Assembly: GCA_963576475.1 (NCBI GenBank)
Contig: OY754964.1
Coordinates: 50,251,892-50,315,891, forward strand
DNA length: 64,000 nt
Direction: 5' to 3'
Origin: Molanna angustata
Taxonomy: Eukaryota; Arthropoda; Insecta; Trichoptera; Molannidae
The notes beneath the pieces are model-generated. The model did no database searches, was not told the DNA's origin, and was given only the letters and a program-made list of their open reading frames with translations. Below, one piece after another: positions 47,646 to 58,290 of the stretch (position 1 is its first letter; each line of letters opens with the position of its first letter). Made by a program: the position numbers and the translations under genes.

Positions 47646-48894
47646 CTAAGAAAAAAAGGACTGACCTCCACACTATCCTATCATGACATACTATTCAATA
47701 ATGTCAAACTATTCAATAATTTGGATTTAAAAGTGTATAGTTGTATTTTTTTTCAACTATTTTTATTAACACTTTTTCAAATTTCCATAAATAAATTTAT
47801 CGAGACTATATAAATTTATTTAGACTACGATCGGTTTTTATGCAATGTACATTTTGGAGTTGTGAGTAATCATTTTATTTTATCGACCATAACACTAAAC
47901 ATCTTTTCGTATTTAAAAGTAAAACATTATTATAATTAGCAGCATGTTGGACCTATTAAAAGGTAAATTAATGTAGCAACCTATCCAATTTTATTTATGA
48001 AATAAAAAGGGATTGTCTCATTACAACCTTGAATGCGGCGTATTTTTATGGTTTCGCTGGCTTAAATCAAGTCAAAGATATAATCTTCATGTCTATGGTC
48101 GGTCATGAAAAGGTTATCCACATCGGCTGGTTCCTACTCCAAATAGCCTCCCTCATACCCACACTTTAACGATTCAATTTTGTCCTAAGAGAATATTAAT
48201 GGAAACTTACGCGATTTTTACAATCATTTCTGTGATATCACGCGATCCAACTTAACTCGATTTCATTACGAATCGGAGAGGATCGAAGGAAAATTGGAAT
48301 ATTTTTCAATGCGATAAAAAAATTATATCCACTCGGAAGTGTTCTCAAGCTTTTTTAATTGATCGCCATGTGATGTCAGAATATAGTTTGATTGTCATTA
48401 AAATGCTGGCTGCATATTTATCATGATTTAAATCCTGTCATTGGTTTGCACAAAGCAATCTCTCCGAATATATCTGTTCTATCTCTCCGAATATAGCCTC
48501 TTCATCTCTTGGTTGCGCCTACAGCCTATTCCGGTTATTTTATCGCGGCAATATACCTACACAAGTTTTACGCTACATGAGCAGATCGTTATTCTGTTTT
48601 CCGCACATTATGTCGAGAAAACCTCCGTTCGCCGTTCGTAACGCGGTATTTTGACTGGAGCGAAATACGTAGGTATGACATTCGACGGAGAATTTATTCG
48701 CAATTTTTTATACGACATATCGAGGTGGTGTTAAGTTTTGTGTAAAGACATAAAGCGACGCGTACACGCATTCGTTCGTTTCACAGAATATTATAGTGTT
48801 ATGAATGACAGCTCCTGATACGTAACTTTCTTTTTACATTCTGTGATACGCAAAGATTAGCGGAAACGCAAAATATTACACGTCAATGGGAATA
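47646..48894. other. Interval without genes; possible LINE scrap
   Basis: At 48478-48545 TAGCCTCTTCATCTCTTGGT followed by TGCGCCTACAGCC resembles the LINE fragment at 8175-8210. Otherwise nothing is recognised. Confidence 0.4.
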
Positions 48895-49205
48895 AAGCCC
48901 CTGGTCCATATAACTATCTCTAGGAGGATCTATATACCTTCTGCGCTCCGTCATTCCTTCGGCGATAGTAACAAGCCTGATGTTATTGCCTATCTCCAAC
49001 TCTGCCCAGTACCACGTCTTTTCCAATGTGGTCTGCCCAATGCATCCTAGCCATGCGCCTGTAACACCACATTTCAAAGGCAGTCAGACGTCCAGATTCT
49101 CTCCGGCTATAGTCCACGTTTCGCTGCCATACAGAACACTCCAGACAAGAGGTATGATGAAAACGCTTGTACCCAGCGATCCTGTATTGTTTGATTTTCA
49201 CTATA
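48895..49205 (-). pseudogene. LINE C-terminal fragment (inverted)
   Basis: Minus-strand frames read VWQRNVDYSRRESGRLTAFE, MWCYRRMARMHWADHIGKDV, VLGRVGDRQ, then LVTIAEGMTERRRYIDPPRD after a frameshift. The 'LxAFEMWCYRRMLxIxWxDHxxNxxVLxRxG' pattern is diagnostic for this widespread group of LINE ORFs. The copy is better preserved than those at 8.2 and 11.9 kb. Confidence 0.85.
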
Positions 49206-49221
49206 CACCGTTTTGATCGAT

Positions 49222-49345
49222 TATTGATAATTTCTTCTTCTTTCTTCTTTCTACGTCTGGATATCTGCCTCCCTTCATTTCTATCATATTATTTTCGCAT
49301 TCGGGATCCACCAGCCAACTAAATCTGCCGTTCTTTTTTATAGCT
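49222..49345 (-). pseudogene. LINE tail fragment with GAA run
   Basis: TTTCTTCTTCTTTCTTCTTT at 49229-49248 is a GAA tail in inverted orientation, preceded on the minus strand by a WWIPNA-like residue string and EGRQISRRRK-type codons. Only the last 100 bp of a LINE are visible. Confidence 0.45.
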
Positions 49346-49384
49346 GGTAGTAAAATTATGTTCGATGATATTACTCATCGCAAA

Positions 49385-49565
49385 ATAAAATTTGGTGGCA
49401 GAGCGATTAACGTACTGAGTTTGTAATCCAGTGGTCGCGAGTTCGAATCCTGCCGCAACTGATTTCGTTCAATTATAGCACAAGCATTAATGCTTAATTA
49501 AGGGAACATATGAGGATGTATATGAACTTGTTTCTACAAGGACATATTCATTCATTTAAAAAAAA
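49385..49565 (+). mobile_element. SINE-3, best copy (tRNA-derived)
   Basis: GGTGGCAGAGCGATTAACGT carries the A box, GCGAGTTCGAATCCTGCCGC the B box, followed by TATAGCACAAGCATTAATGC, AAGGGAACATATGAGGATGT and CTACAAGGACATATTCATTC, and an A-rich tail at 49558. It gives the full order used to recognise the split copy at 17.3-18.06 kb. Confidence 0.8.
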
Positions 49566-51670
49566 ACTCAAAGTAACATCTAACCTCACCTGAAAAATTC
49601 AAAACGTGATACATCTATTCATCATACTTGGATTATCTTTATGTTTTAAACTATCCGTATTACCTCATATTGCCTCATATTGCCTCGAATTTTTCACAAA
49701 AATCGTTGAATTAACGATGAATGAAAGACTCATCAATTATTTTTTGAGCATGTTTAGTTCCTGCATCAATATCTAACCCAAGGTCTAACCTCGAAAAATC
49801 TAATAAATACATCTTCAGATCAATGAATGTGACCTATGGTCGTAGGAGTATATTGATCCAATAAAGTTGAGAATCCATGGCTCGCTGTTTTCCTTCAATA
49901 AACATTCATCTACCTATGCGATATTTTTGTAAAATTCCATTTTAATAATGTTAATTAAAACAAATCACATAATTCTACTTAAAATTATTTTATTTCACTG
50001 TTTGTATGTGAAGACCACAACACATGGCATTGGTTGATATAAAACCGTAGGTAGGTATAGTCATATATCAGGCGAAATATACATAAATAAACATCTAATA
50101 GAACTGCATACATATGATAAATATTATTTGGGTAATCATGGGTGTTTTCATTTAACCGTTTGATCAGACTTGTCCCCCTGATAATTTTCAGAACAAATAA
50201 ACATTTGTTTCTGTTATTTTATTCGTAAAATATCTATAAAAACTGTCTTAAACAAACGGATTTATTTACAAAATTGACAGAAAATTACAAAATCATATTG
50301 CAATTTTACAAAACATAAAAATTGACGTGGTTGATATTCTCGTATATTTTTAAAGTTTTGAAATAGGAATATTATGGAAAACGTAACGAATAATTTAATC
50401 TTGCGAACACCATTGAAGATATTTTTTATAAAGAAACTAATTTTTTGAAACTATCGAAAATAAAATATATATATTATTAAAATATTTCGTCGTTTTTTCC
50501 AAGACATAACAATATAAACATGCAGATCAAAATCAAATTTGATTCGTTATAGATGACAGTTGTATTAAAACACCGCTAAACTACCTTGGACAGGCGTGCA
50601 AGCGTTGTGTAAAATTTGTATGAGGGATACACAGTCGTTTACCAACTGATCTGCTACACAGCGTTTAATAGTAACGTTTTTGCCTAAACGGTCGTTTATC
50701 TTTTACAACACTTATAAGTAAGACTGATGTTAAATTTTATAACAACAATTCAGTCTCAATACAAAATCAGATAAGTATCTGATTATTTAAAAATTATTAA
50801 AAAATAAAGTCGGATTACTGTCTGATTATTAAAAGGTGAATTGTCTTTACAATTTTTCGACCAAGCTTTTCCCTCGTTGTACAGGTGTCGCTATTTGTTA
50901 TTTTCGCTATTGTCTTGGTCATTCATCACCACCCGCTGCTATCGAGGCTTTGGTTGGGACATTCGTCGGTAGGTGGCGGTGTGCGGTGTGTTGGATGATT
51001 TCTAAAGAGATGACACGCGATGTCTGAGCACGATACATCAGCGGCCACTTACCACACGGCCCTCTTATGAATTAATTAACAACCCTCTCTCTTTCGCACA
51101 CTCCGACACCCCCCCTTAGTAAGGGCTGGCGAGGGAAAGAGACAAAATAATCAGACTCGGTATCGCGTTATCTCCCATTTCAATCTCTTTTGATTCTAAT
51201 TAATATGTCTTGTTTGAGCTTTGTGGTCGTGCGGAGGTCAAAATGTTATTGGAAATGGGGATAAAAATCGTGCTTGCTGCTTATTTTAGGCCATCGTAGA
51301 CTGAATTATAGGTATGTAGTGTCTTTATAATATAAACTTGACACGACATGGCAGGAGACAACGAAAATAAAAAAAAGCTATATTAATATCATGAAGCTCG
51401 ATTCTCTTGAAATACCAACTAGTGTTTTTCGCATTAACACCACCATGTAAAGATGTTTTTTTTTTTTGCACCATTTTCTGTAACGTGTGTGTGTGTATGC
51501 ATTTGCATGTATGTATGTATTTGAATATGTAATATGATAAATCATTATAGCCTAATAGAGTTCTCATCGTGGTTGCATTTAGTAATATTGTTAATCTTCC
51601 CTTTAAATCCTTTACTAGATCCTTTCCATTCAGATTCACTACCATTCATTAGTTTTGTAAAATTTGTGTC
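49566..51670. other. Long interval without recognised genes
   Basis: Mostly AT-rich. The stretch 50870-51130 is GC-richer, with GGTGTCGCTATTTG, GTCGGTAGGTGGCGGTGTGC and CACTTACCACACGGCCC. This may be single-copy DNA, but no exon could be supported. A GT run lies at 51485. Confidence 0.45.
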
Positions 51671-51880
51671 AATCGAATATTTTTTTAAAGTTGCATATAC
51701 GCAGACATTGGATTTATGCCTGTCGGGAGTCAATGAAGATTTTTTACAGTTTTTTAACATCTCAATAGAGACGAAGTTGGAATATTATAGAAGAACCAGG
51801 AAGTCAAGGCACCTACGGGGCTTACGACCTGTCATCGGCTGGTAAACGTGACCACTTCACCAATTATTCCTTCTAAAAAA
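51671..51880 (+). repeat. Family C fragment
   Basis: CAATCGAATATTTTTTTAAA, GCATATACGCAGACATTGGA, CTGTCGGGAGTCAATG, CATCTCAATAGAGACGAAG and GGGGCTTACGACCTGTCATC are in family order. A single frame reads SIETKLEYYRRTRKSRHLRG without a stop in this copy. Confidence 0.8.
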
Positions 51881-52505
51881 CAAAATGTCACATTTTTGGG
51901 TCTGTATAGGAAATCAACTATCTTATTTAATTTATCATGAAAAAGTGACTGTTTGTTACCGTAAATAAATTAATAATCGTCACTTTCTGTACTGTAATTT
52001 AACAGTCATTTATTAACTAACTTACCGAACAGTTAGAACTCTGAAACTCTTAGAATATGCGTATTCCCGATGACAGTATAGTTATTTGAACTGCTCAATT
52101 CATTTGATGTTTTGATTAAATTTAACACTTTTTTTATTTCAAATAAATCGTGCAATTTTATTAAAACGCCTTGATATATGCAAACTGTATATCAATTGAT
52201 CATTCGACACTTTAAATTCCTGAATATTTTTTTGGATTTACTTGTTAAGACTTCAGGTTTATTTTCAATAGAGCCAGCCGCGGCGTAAAACACATTTAAC
52301 GTGGTGTTAAGGAGCATTATCACCTAGCTTTAATATGACCATCATGCAAAATGTCTTTTAAGTACCGGCATTCCGCCAAGTAAATAATGAAATTTCTAAG
52401 ATTTCTTATTTTCTAAAATAAGATAAGTATTAAGACTTTGGTGTCTTTTCTATGATAATTATTTTCGGGTGTTCCATGGGGGCCCGGTGCTCAAAAACAC
52501 TGCAG
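51881..52505. other. AT-rich interval
   Basis: Nothing is recognised. Confidence 0.5.
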
Positions 52506-52620
52506 ACAAAATAACATCTCACATAGTTCAGTAACGAGATTTACCACAAAAAAAGGATACAAGTACCAATTAACCCACATTGTGCGCTATACCGTAATGG
52601 TACGTATGTTGGCATAAAAT
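52506..52620 (+). repeat. Family G scrap (sense)
   Basis: AAATAACATCTCACATAGTT and CAGTAACGAGATTTACCAC, then CCCACATTGTGCGCTATACC and GTAATGGTACG, correspond to reversed phrases of the copy at 63010-63240 with the middle part missing. Confidence 0.6.
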
Positions 52621-53269
52621 GTTATGAAAACAAACATGGAGTTTTGAATAGCCAATTTGATATGTAAAAGTTACAATATTTTCAAATAAAGTCAACAATC
52701 TTTTTTTTATTGGCAAAATTTTAATTTAATTAATGTATTAAAAGCGAGTGATTCGCTTTGTTCTCTCGTGTGTATCGTGTGCTCTTTTTGTCACTTAATA
52801 GGAATACCCCCAGTTTACACGGATCGAGTACCAAGTCAGTTTGATCACTAGTCACAGTTCTATTCAGGAAGACTAAAATTGTTGTAGCACGCTATTCAAA
52901 TCAAGCAATCTGTTAATATATTTTTTATTTATTTTAATATAACATTATATTTTAAAATAACAAATCTACTACCAATACTCCGTTTTTGTCCTTATAAAAA
53001 AAACCAACGATTGTGCCGAGGAAGAGGGTAGCTACATTTTATTGTGCTGACAAACACCCAAAAAGCATAAAAAAGAATCATAAAATATCAAAAATGATTC
53101 TCACAACACGTCGTTCTCAGCTGGGGTGGACATTTTCAGTGCAAAATATGAAAGGTTTCGTGAAGAAATACTGAAGGTGATGCGCTCTTAATTCCCCCCT
53201 CCCCCCTTCCATCTCTCCTTATCTTCAGTTCCATACCTAATTTTAATATTATTAATTATTATTTTTTTC
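52621..53269. other. Interval without recognised genes
   Basis: A GC-richer portion at 52740-52870 and the C-rich run at 53200 show no coding signal. Confidence 0.45.
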
Positions 53270-53432
53270 TCATTGTTTGTTGATTTCTTTGTTTGAACTG
53301 TCTTTTGTTATTGTTGTTAACTTATTATTGATGGAATGCTTTTATTGGCTCTGACTATGTCATGTGCATAAATTGTATAATCAAAACTGTAAATGAGCTG
53401 TTTGTTTCCCAAATATAAAATAAAAATAAACC
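53270..53432 (+). repeat. LINE 3' UTR fragment
   Basis: GATGGAATGCTTTTATTGGC, TCTGACTATGTCAT, AAACTGTAAATGAGCTGTTT and CCCAAATATAAAATAAAAAT match the reverse complement of 61525-61640 (GATGGAATGCTTTTTTTGAC, AACTGTAAATGAGCTGTAGC, TTCCCAAATAAAATAAATAA). Both end in an AATAAA-like tail. Confidence 0.7.
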
Positions 53433-53774
53433 ATGAGATCTAGTACGAGCGAAATGCGATAGGACCCTAATAATTAATGATTTACTTCACTTAATATATT
53501 ATGCTTTACCAATTCATATAATCATGGACGTCTATTTTGATCTGTTTATACTAAATTCAATATCTTTTCCCAGTATTTTCATTGCTGTACATTATTTTAA
53601 TGTGATAGTTTGTGGGTTCCTTGTTTAATATTTTATAAATTTTAATAAACTCTTTTTAGACTTAATTATCTTCATGCGCAAAAGTTGGTCACGAAAAACC
53701 AGCCGTTGATAGGTAACACGCCCTTTTGGTTATTCATTACTATTTAGATTTTAAATTTGTCAAAAAATAGCATG
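53433..53774. other. AT-rich interval
   Basis: Nothing is recognised. Confidence 0.5.
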
Positions 53775-54065
53775 TAGTAGAATAGCATGCATGAGGGAAC
53801 TGGTTTTGCTATCTTATCTTCTGCTGGTGCCCTGTCAGGAACCTCCGACGTTAGCGATCACTCTGGTGAATCCTTCTCTGTCCTGTGCTGGCCAGATATC
53901 TGCTGCACAGTTCTGAATATGACGCAGCCAGGACATCTGTCTCCTTCCAGTCCATTGGCGACCTTCCATCTTGCGCTCCAGTATTAATTGAAGAAAGTGG
54001 TATTTTTCTACCCTCATGTTATGACCTACATATATGATCTTTGGACCATTGTAGACAAGAGTTGC
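53775..54065 (-). pseudogene. LINE C-terminal fragment
   Basis: The minus-strand frame reads KYHFLQLILERKMEGRQWTG, RRQMSWLRHIQNCAADIW and AQDREGFTRVIANVGGS-stop. The 'LxxLIxxGKxEGxRxxGRRxxSWLxNxxxW......AxDRxxxxxxIANV' pattern is a standard LINE ORF end. It is a different subfamily from the fragments at 26.3 and 34.7 kb. Confidence 0.88.
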
Positions 54066-54440
54066 CTGGTTGTTCTGATGTTAAATAAAAGAATTAATTG
54101 AATAAATTATTGACTCGACTCGAACTGTTGGTTCGGTCGTGTGACTGGATCCGTCTAATTAAAACCTTATTCCCAATACGACAATTATCACGACACGGCA
54201 CAATACGAAAAATTCAAAACGAATTCATTTTATTTTATTGCATGTAATGACATACCCCCCCACCATTTCTCCTATCAACTGACCAATTAATTTCTTCAAT
54301 ATAATAGACATCCATAAAATATGTCAGATTTGATGATTTTTATATTCGTTATATGAATCTAATAAAAATTCACGTATACATATTGTCAGCAATATTTTAT
54401 ATTAAAATCTAATAAAAAACTGGTTCATTATTTTGTATAC
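54066..54440. other. AT-rich interval
   Basis: Nothing is recognised. Confidence 0.5.
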
Positions 54441-54515
54441 ATAGGTTCTCGGGTAACTAACAGGTACTATGCCAAATATTTATCACGCACCCAATAACAA
54501 GTTGATGTGTCCGAT
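54441..54515 (-). mobile_element. SINE-1 3' fragment
   Basis: AGGTTCTCGGGTAACTAACA, GGTACTATGCCAAATATTTA and ACGCACCCAATAACAAGTTG are the last 70 bp of SINE-1 in inverted orientation. The head is missing. Confidence 0.7.
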
Positions 54516-54699
54516 GTGTTTTGGTAACAAAAGTTTTATCAAGGAATGATGAGGCAACGATTATAGGTCAAGATAGAAAAAGGTGGCGTTCGGTTCTATC
54601 TGCCTACCCTGCGAAGTATATGGCTTTATGGTTTGTATGTTAATTATATAAAAATCTTCTTCTTCTTTGAAATTTGACATGCCTAAATTTAATCTATTT

Positions 54700-55010
54700 C
54701 TAATATTTTGGGGCTCTGTGCATTAATCGGATCAAAATGTATAAGAGGACACACACACATACACACACACACACACATACACACTTAATGTTCTACTCCG
54801 AATTCTGAGTCAATCAATACACGTAACAAATATGCTGCGAATCTCTAAATTGGTTATTTTTGCCTTCAAATTTGTACTACGAAGAATATTGAACTGGCCA
54901 TACAAATCTCGCGGATCTTGGGTTGAAACTATGTCGATATGTTGAGAATAATTAATTATCTTGAACAAATCGACAGTTGGATTACCTTCATCTCCTTGTA
55001 TATAGTCCAC
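54700..55010. repeat. Family E, second copy
   Basis: This parallels 40160-40450. A CA microsatellite (54749-54785) replaces the ACAGACACACA stretch of the first copy. Read on the minus strand, this copy has a 66-codon open frame with NPTVDLFKIINYSQHIDIVS and KITNLEIRSIF; the same residues are partly visible but interrupted at 40.3-40.4 kb (PTVDLIK). This suggests an ancient coding part in the family. Confidence 0.6.
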
Positions 55011-55900
55011 AAATCTTTTAGCCCAAGTTTCAATCGGAAATTGGGCCCATACAATCAGTCTTGAATGTATGTAGAATGATTAGAGTAAAGGTACATATTT
55101 AGGTTTGTTTTGAATTATGAATGTTAATAATGACTCCCCCCGCCTATCCAATAGTCATGTTTAAGCTTCAACAACTGTTATTTCCGACAACCTTTACAAT
55201 ATAATTTAATCACAAATGGGTCACTCGAGTAAGAATAATTAAGCTCAATGAATGTGTGCATTTTTTATGCTAATACATTTCTATTTACTAACATTGGTAC
55301 TTATAATAATACTATTCAGAAAGTTTCCTTGTAATGATTGTGACACGAATATATGTAATGAAATTAAATTATGTAGATTTGAATTGTAAATGTAAATTAA
55401 GTAAATAAATACTGTGAAGTCAGATTATAAATAACGAAAAAATGGGATTTATTAATAACTTTTAATAACTTTTAATAATTATTATTTTAATAACTTTTGT
55501 AAAAAATGGGATTTTTTTATACATATATTATGTTTGGTTGGTTGCCGAAAACTTACATTTATATTTTTTTATTTTATTTTCTATGGTTTATCATCTCGAC
55601 GCGACGGTGTGTTATTTGCCAAAAAGAAACATAATTGACATAATTTAATGTTTTATGTGTGTAAATTATGAAAAACATTTTTAATCTAAAAATAGTTTTA
55701 ATCTAAACTATTTATAATCGGTGAATTCATATATTATATACTTATTAATAGATATTATTTTTTTTTTAGTTTCTTTGTATAAATTCAAGATATTTCAAGA
55801 TTGTTCCATCTGTTTTTTAAAAGGAAATAAACATTTATTATTATTAATCTATTTTAGATTGTTTTTTATAAATATAAAAATTAAGCTGTATATAATGTAT
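55011..55900. other. AT-rich interval without recognised genes
   Basis: A short tandem phrase TTAATAACTTTTAATAACTT occurs at 55449. Nothing else is recognised. Confidence 0.5.
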
Positions 55901-55904
55901 ATAC

Positions 55905-56072
55905 TACCCATTCTGAATGTAGTGCCTTTTTTGGTGAAACGAGACTGGTGTGTGGGTATATATAGATGTGTTATTCTCCCTTTTATAAGGCAATGCACAC
56001 CCGCACACCTTTCGCTGGTTACCCCACATTGTGGGATATGCCGTGATGGTATGAATGAATGAATGAAAGATG
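55905..56072 (+). repeat. Family G copy with ATGA tail
   Basis: CCATTCTGAATGTAGTGCCT, GAAACGAGACTGGTGTGTGG, GGCAATGCACACCCGCACAC and CCCACATTGTGGGATATGCC are followed by GTGATGGTATGAATGAATGA. The copy shows the family in sense, ending in a short tetranucleotide tail, the expected layout of a retroposon 3' end. Confidence 0.8.
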
Positions 56073-56214
56073 TATATAGCCTTGGAATTGGAAGCCAAAA
56101 GCGACCTCACGTTTACTGGTATTGGCATTTTTACTAGAATCAAATCCATATAAAATATGATCCCTGTATACAAATTAGAACAAAAATAAAAAATATTAAA
56201 GACCATACAAATCA
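56073..56214. other. Short unassigned interval
   Basis: Nothing is recognised. Confidence 0.5.
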
Positions 56215-56320
56215 AGCATGTTTGGCATGGATACCTCAGTCACTGCGGAATAAAAGGGAACGAGGAGGCAGATGATCTAGCCAAAAAGTCAACCCACTGT
56301 ACTAGGAGATTATTTATGTA
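56215..56320 (+). pseudogene. LINE RNase H fragment, frameshifted
   Basis: GCATGGATACCTCAGTCACT reads AWIPQS in one frame and SHCGIKGNEEADDLAKKS in the next, so a single extra base breaks the 'AWIPSHCGIxGNExADxLAK' RNase H motif also seen intact at 19.6 kb. It is cut at about 56320 by SINE-1. Confidence 0.8.
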
Positions 56321-56520
56321 CATTACTTCTCGGGTACTATGTCAAATATTAATTGAACACGCGCCCAAAAACAAGTTGCCATATTCTGGAGACTTACAAT
56401 ATTAATTGTCTCACAGATCTAGACTGAAAATACACTTAGTAAGTGTGTATCCACCGTTAATTAAACCCGGGACCCTTGTATCAGCAGTCAGATACCTAAC
56501 CAACTGAGCTACAATAATAA
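56321..56520 (-). mobile_element. SINE-1 copy inserted in LINE RNase H
   Basis: In minus orientation the head has CTCAGTTGGTTAGGTATCTG and a B box-like GTCCCGGGTTTAATTAACGG (mutated), followed by GTGTATTTTCAGTCTAGATC, GACAATTAATATTGTAAGTC, GGCAACTTGTTTTTGGGCGC and ACCCGAGAAGTAATG. The B box is damaged, so Pol III transcription is unlikely. Confidence 0.8.
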
Positions 56521-56747
56521 ACAATACATTTAGATGATTTTTATAGAGCCGTTTTTGTGATAACCTCACCTCAATGGTGCTTTGAATAAAGTAGAGGTTT
56601 TTGTTAGACTCGCGGAAGTGAGTTTTCGATCCAAGCCAAGCTGTCGATTCGCCTCAGTTCAGGTGGTAGGGATGCAGAAGTCTGAAAGATATATCTTCAC
56701 TGGCACTTTTAGCCAGTAAAGATTTCATTAATGGTAGGATATATGTG
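56521..56747. other. Unassigned interval between SINE-1 copies
   Basis: The phrase GATCCAAGCCAAGCTGTCGA and TTCGCCTCAGTTCAGGTGG looks non-random, but no frame or family is recognised. Confidence 0.4.
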
Positions 56748-56832
56748 AGAATTTCTGTCTCCACGGGGAATCAAATCCGGGACCTTTGGATCAGAAGTCA
56801 GATACCTAACGAAATGAGCCACGAAGCCCGAC
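56748..56832 (-). mobile_element. SINE-1 head fragment
   Basis: Minus-strand GTCGGGCTTCGTGGCTCATT, AGGTATCTGACTTCTGATCC and CCCGGATTTGATTCCCCGTG are the tRNA-like head with slightly damaged A and B boxes. The body is missing. Confidence 0.75.
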
Positions 56833-56835
56833 TAA

Positions 56836-56995
56836 GATTATACACATCTGTGTTATATATGAAAGGAATTTCTACATTATATCTTGTAAAGTCCAGTACA
56901 TGATCTTCAATTACCGAAACCCTTCGATCTGTCCAATCCCGTCCTACAAAGAGTGATTCATCGAATGATTGATTGTAGCTGTAATCCTCAGTCAT
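56836..56995 (-). CDS. Possible exon of unknown protein
   Basis: The minus-strand frame reads MTEDYSYNQSFDESLFVGRD, then WTDRRVSVIEDHVLDFTRYN and VEIPFIYNTD before running into SINE-1 sequence at about 56833. The balance of charged and aromatic residues is unlike the AT-driven frames around it. The frame is open upstream of the ATG for a few more codons (CSKFFLRGL) and preceded by a CTGTAG/CACTGTAG that could be a weak acceptor; a GTGTAT at the other end could be a donor. I recognise no family, and it may be an unrecognised transposon fragment. It should be taken as a candidate only. Confidence 0.3.
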
Positions 56996-57427
56996 GAGGC
57001 CACGAAGAAAGAACTTGCTACAGTGCTACAGTTTCTTCTTTGATTAAATTTATGTATGTTGAATGTACTCCTGGTCCGTTTGTGTTATGTTGTCAAACAA
57101 ATATTTAATTAATGAGCACCCACCGACACAACACAGGCGAGTGTTGTCCAAAGTTGAAACTCCACTTAGCCACAATTGGTTTGGCATTTAAGGCAACAAT
57201 TGTAGTTTGGCTTGGCTTAGAGAGGGTTGACCACCATCAACTCAACACACACCCATACACTCAGACCTATGTAACAACTTTTGTCAGTTGTTCATCAAAC
57301 CGACACTAAGTTTCACCTACTTTCGGTACTAAACAATATACGCGTATTTCAATATTACATTTGTGTCCTCGGTCAAATTATTTAACTCAGTAACAGACAA
57401 CTCATTAGTGAATTTAAATGACTATTT
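56996..57427. other. Interval without recognised genes
   Basis: A 65-codon open frame at 57112-57309 has no motif. The DNA is slightly less AT-rich than average. Confidence 0.45.
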
Positions 57428-57670
57428 GCTTCTTCTTCTTCTTCTTCTGCTTTAGTTAGGACTGTGTCCTGTTATTCTCGGAGCCTGCTCTTGTGAAGTG
57501 GACGTCCAGCTATTCTTCCATCGTTTGGGTGGTCTTCCAGGGGGTCTGCCATTTGTTATCTCCCCATCCGCTGCCATCCTCACCACTCGATCCGAACCCG
57601 CTCTCCCCACATGATCTCTCCAGAATCGTCTTCGTGTTCTTCCCCATTGCAACTTGTTTTGCAACTTGTG
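57428..57670 (-). pseudogene. LINE 3' end, GAA-tailed
   Basis: CTTCTTCTTCTTCTTCTGC at 57430-57449 is the tail in inverted orientation. On the minus strand the frame reads LQWGRTRRRFWRDHVGRAGS, DRVVRMAADGEITNGRPPGR, PPKRWKNSWTSTSQEQAPR. It is the same group as at 26.3 kb ('RRRxWRDHVxR...GRPPKRWxxSWxSxSQE'). The frame is open in the visible part and ends at the tail. Confidence 0.88.
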
Positions 57671-57901
57671 AAATATTCTCAAAAGTAAAACATATTTTAC
57701 ATTATTTATCAAAATAAAATGTTTTTTGATCAAATTTTTCGTCATACAAAGTTAATCTACTTCCACATATATAACTTGACAACAGATAAAACATTCTGTA
57801 CAGGATGAAATGGTATTTGCGATATAATTGTTTAAATATATATACTCTATGATGAGAATCGAAGTATTTCTCACTCGCACTGTCGCATTCGAAATCTCTG
57901 T

Positions 57902-58290
57902 CCATAATTTTTGAAAAATGATATTAGTTTTTAGATTTACATTCACGGGCCAAAGATTGAAAAAACACCAAATTAAGTAGCCATTTTCAAGATTAAAATG
58001 CTATGATTATTTTTTATAATCAAAAACGTGTTTACGTCTCTTGTTATTCTTCGTTTAATATACCTCTTAGCCTGTTATTTAAAATTCTTGTCAACAAACG
58101 CCATAATTTTTGAAAAATGATATTCGTTTTTAGATTTACATTCACGGGCTAAAGATTGAAAAAACACCAAATTAAGTAGCCATTTTCGACATTAAAATGC
58201 TATGATTATTTTTTATAATCAAAAACGTGTTTACGTCTCTTGTTCTTCTTCGTTTAATAGACCTGTTAGCCTGTAATTTAAAAACTATGT
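57902..58290 (+). repeat. 199-bp tandem duplication
   Basis: Two units begin CCATAATTTTTGAAAAATGA at 57902 and 58101 and run through TTACATTCACGGGC, ACACCAAATTAAGTAGCCAT, TGATTATTTTTTATAATCA and TTTACGTCTCTTGTT. By eye they differ at about a dozen positions, so the event is not very recent. The second unit abuts the LINE fragment that follows. Confidence 0.92.

Noticed and set aside
50836..51130. GC-richer patch as a promoter or first exon
   Set aside because: No start context, splice signal or protein motif could be supported.
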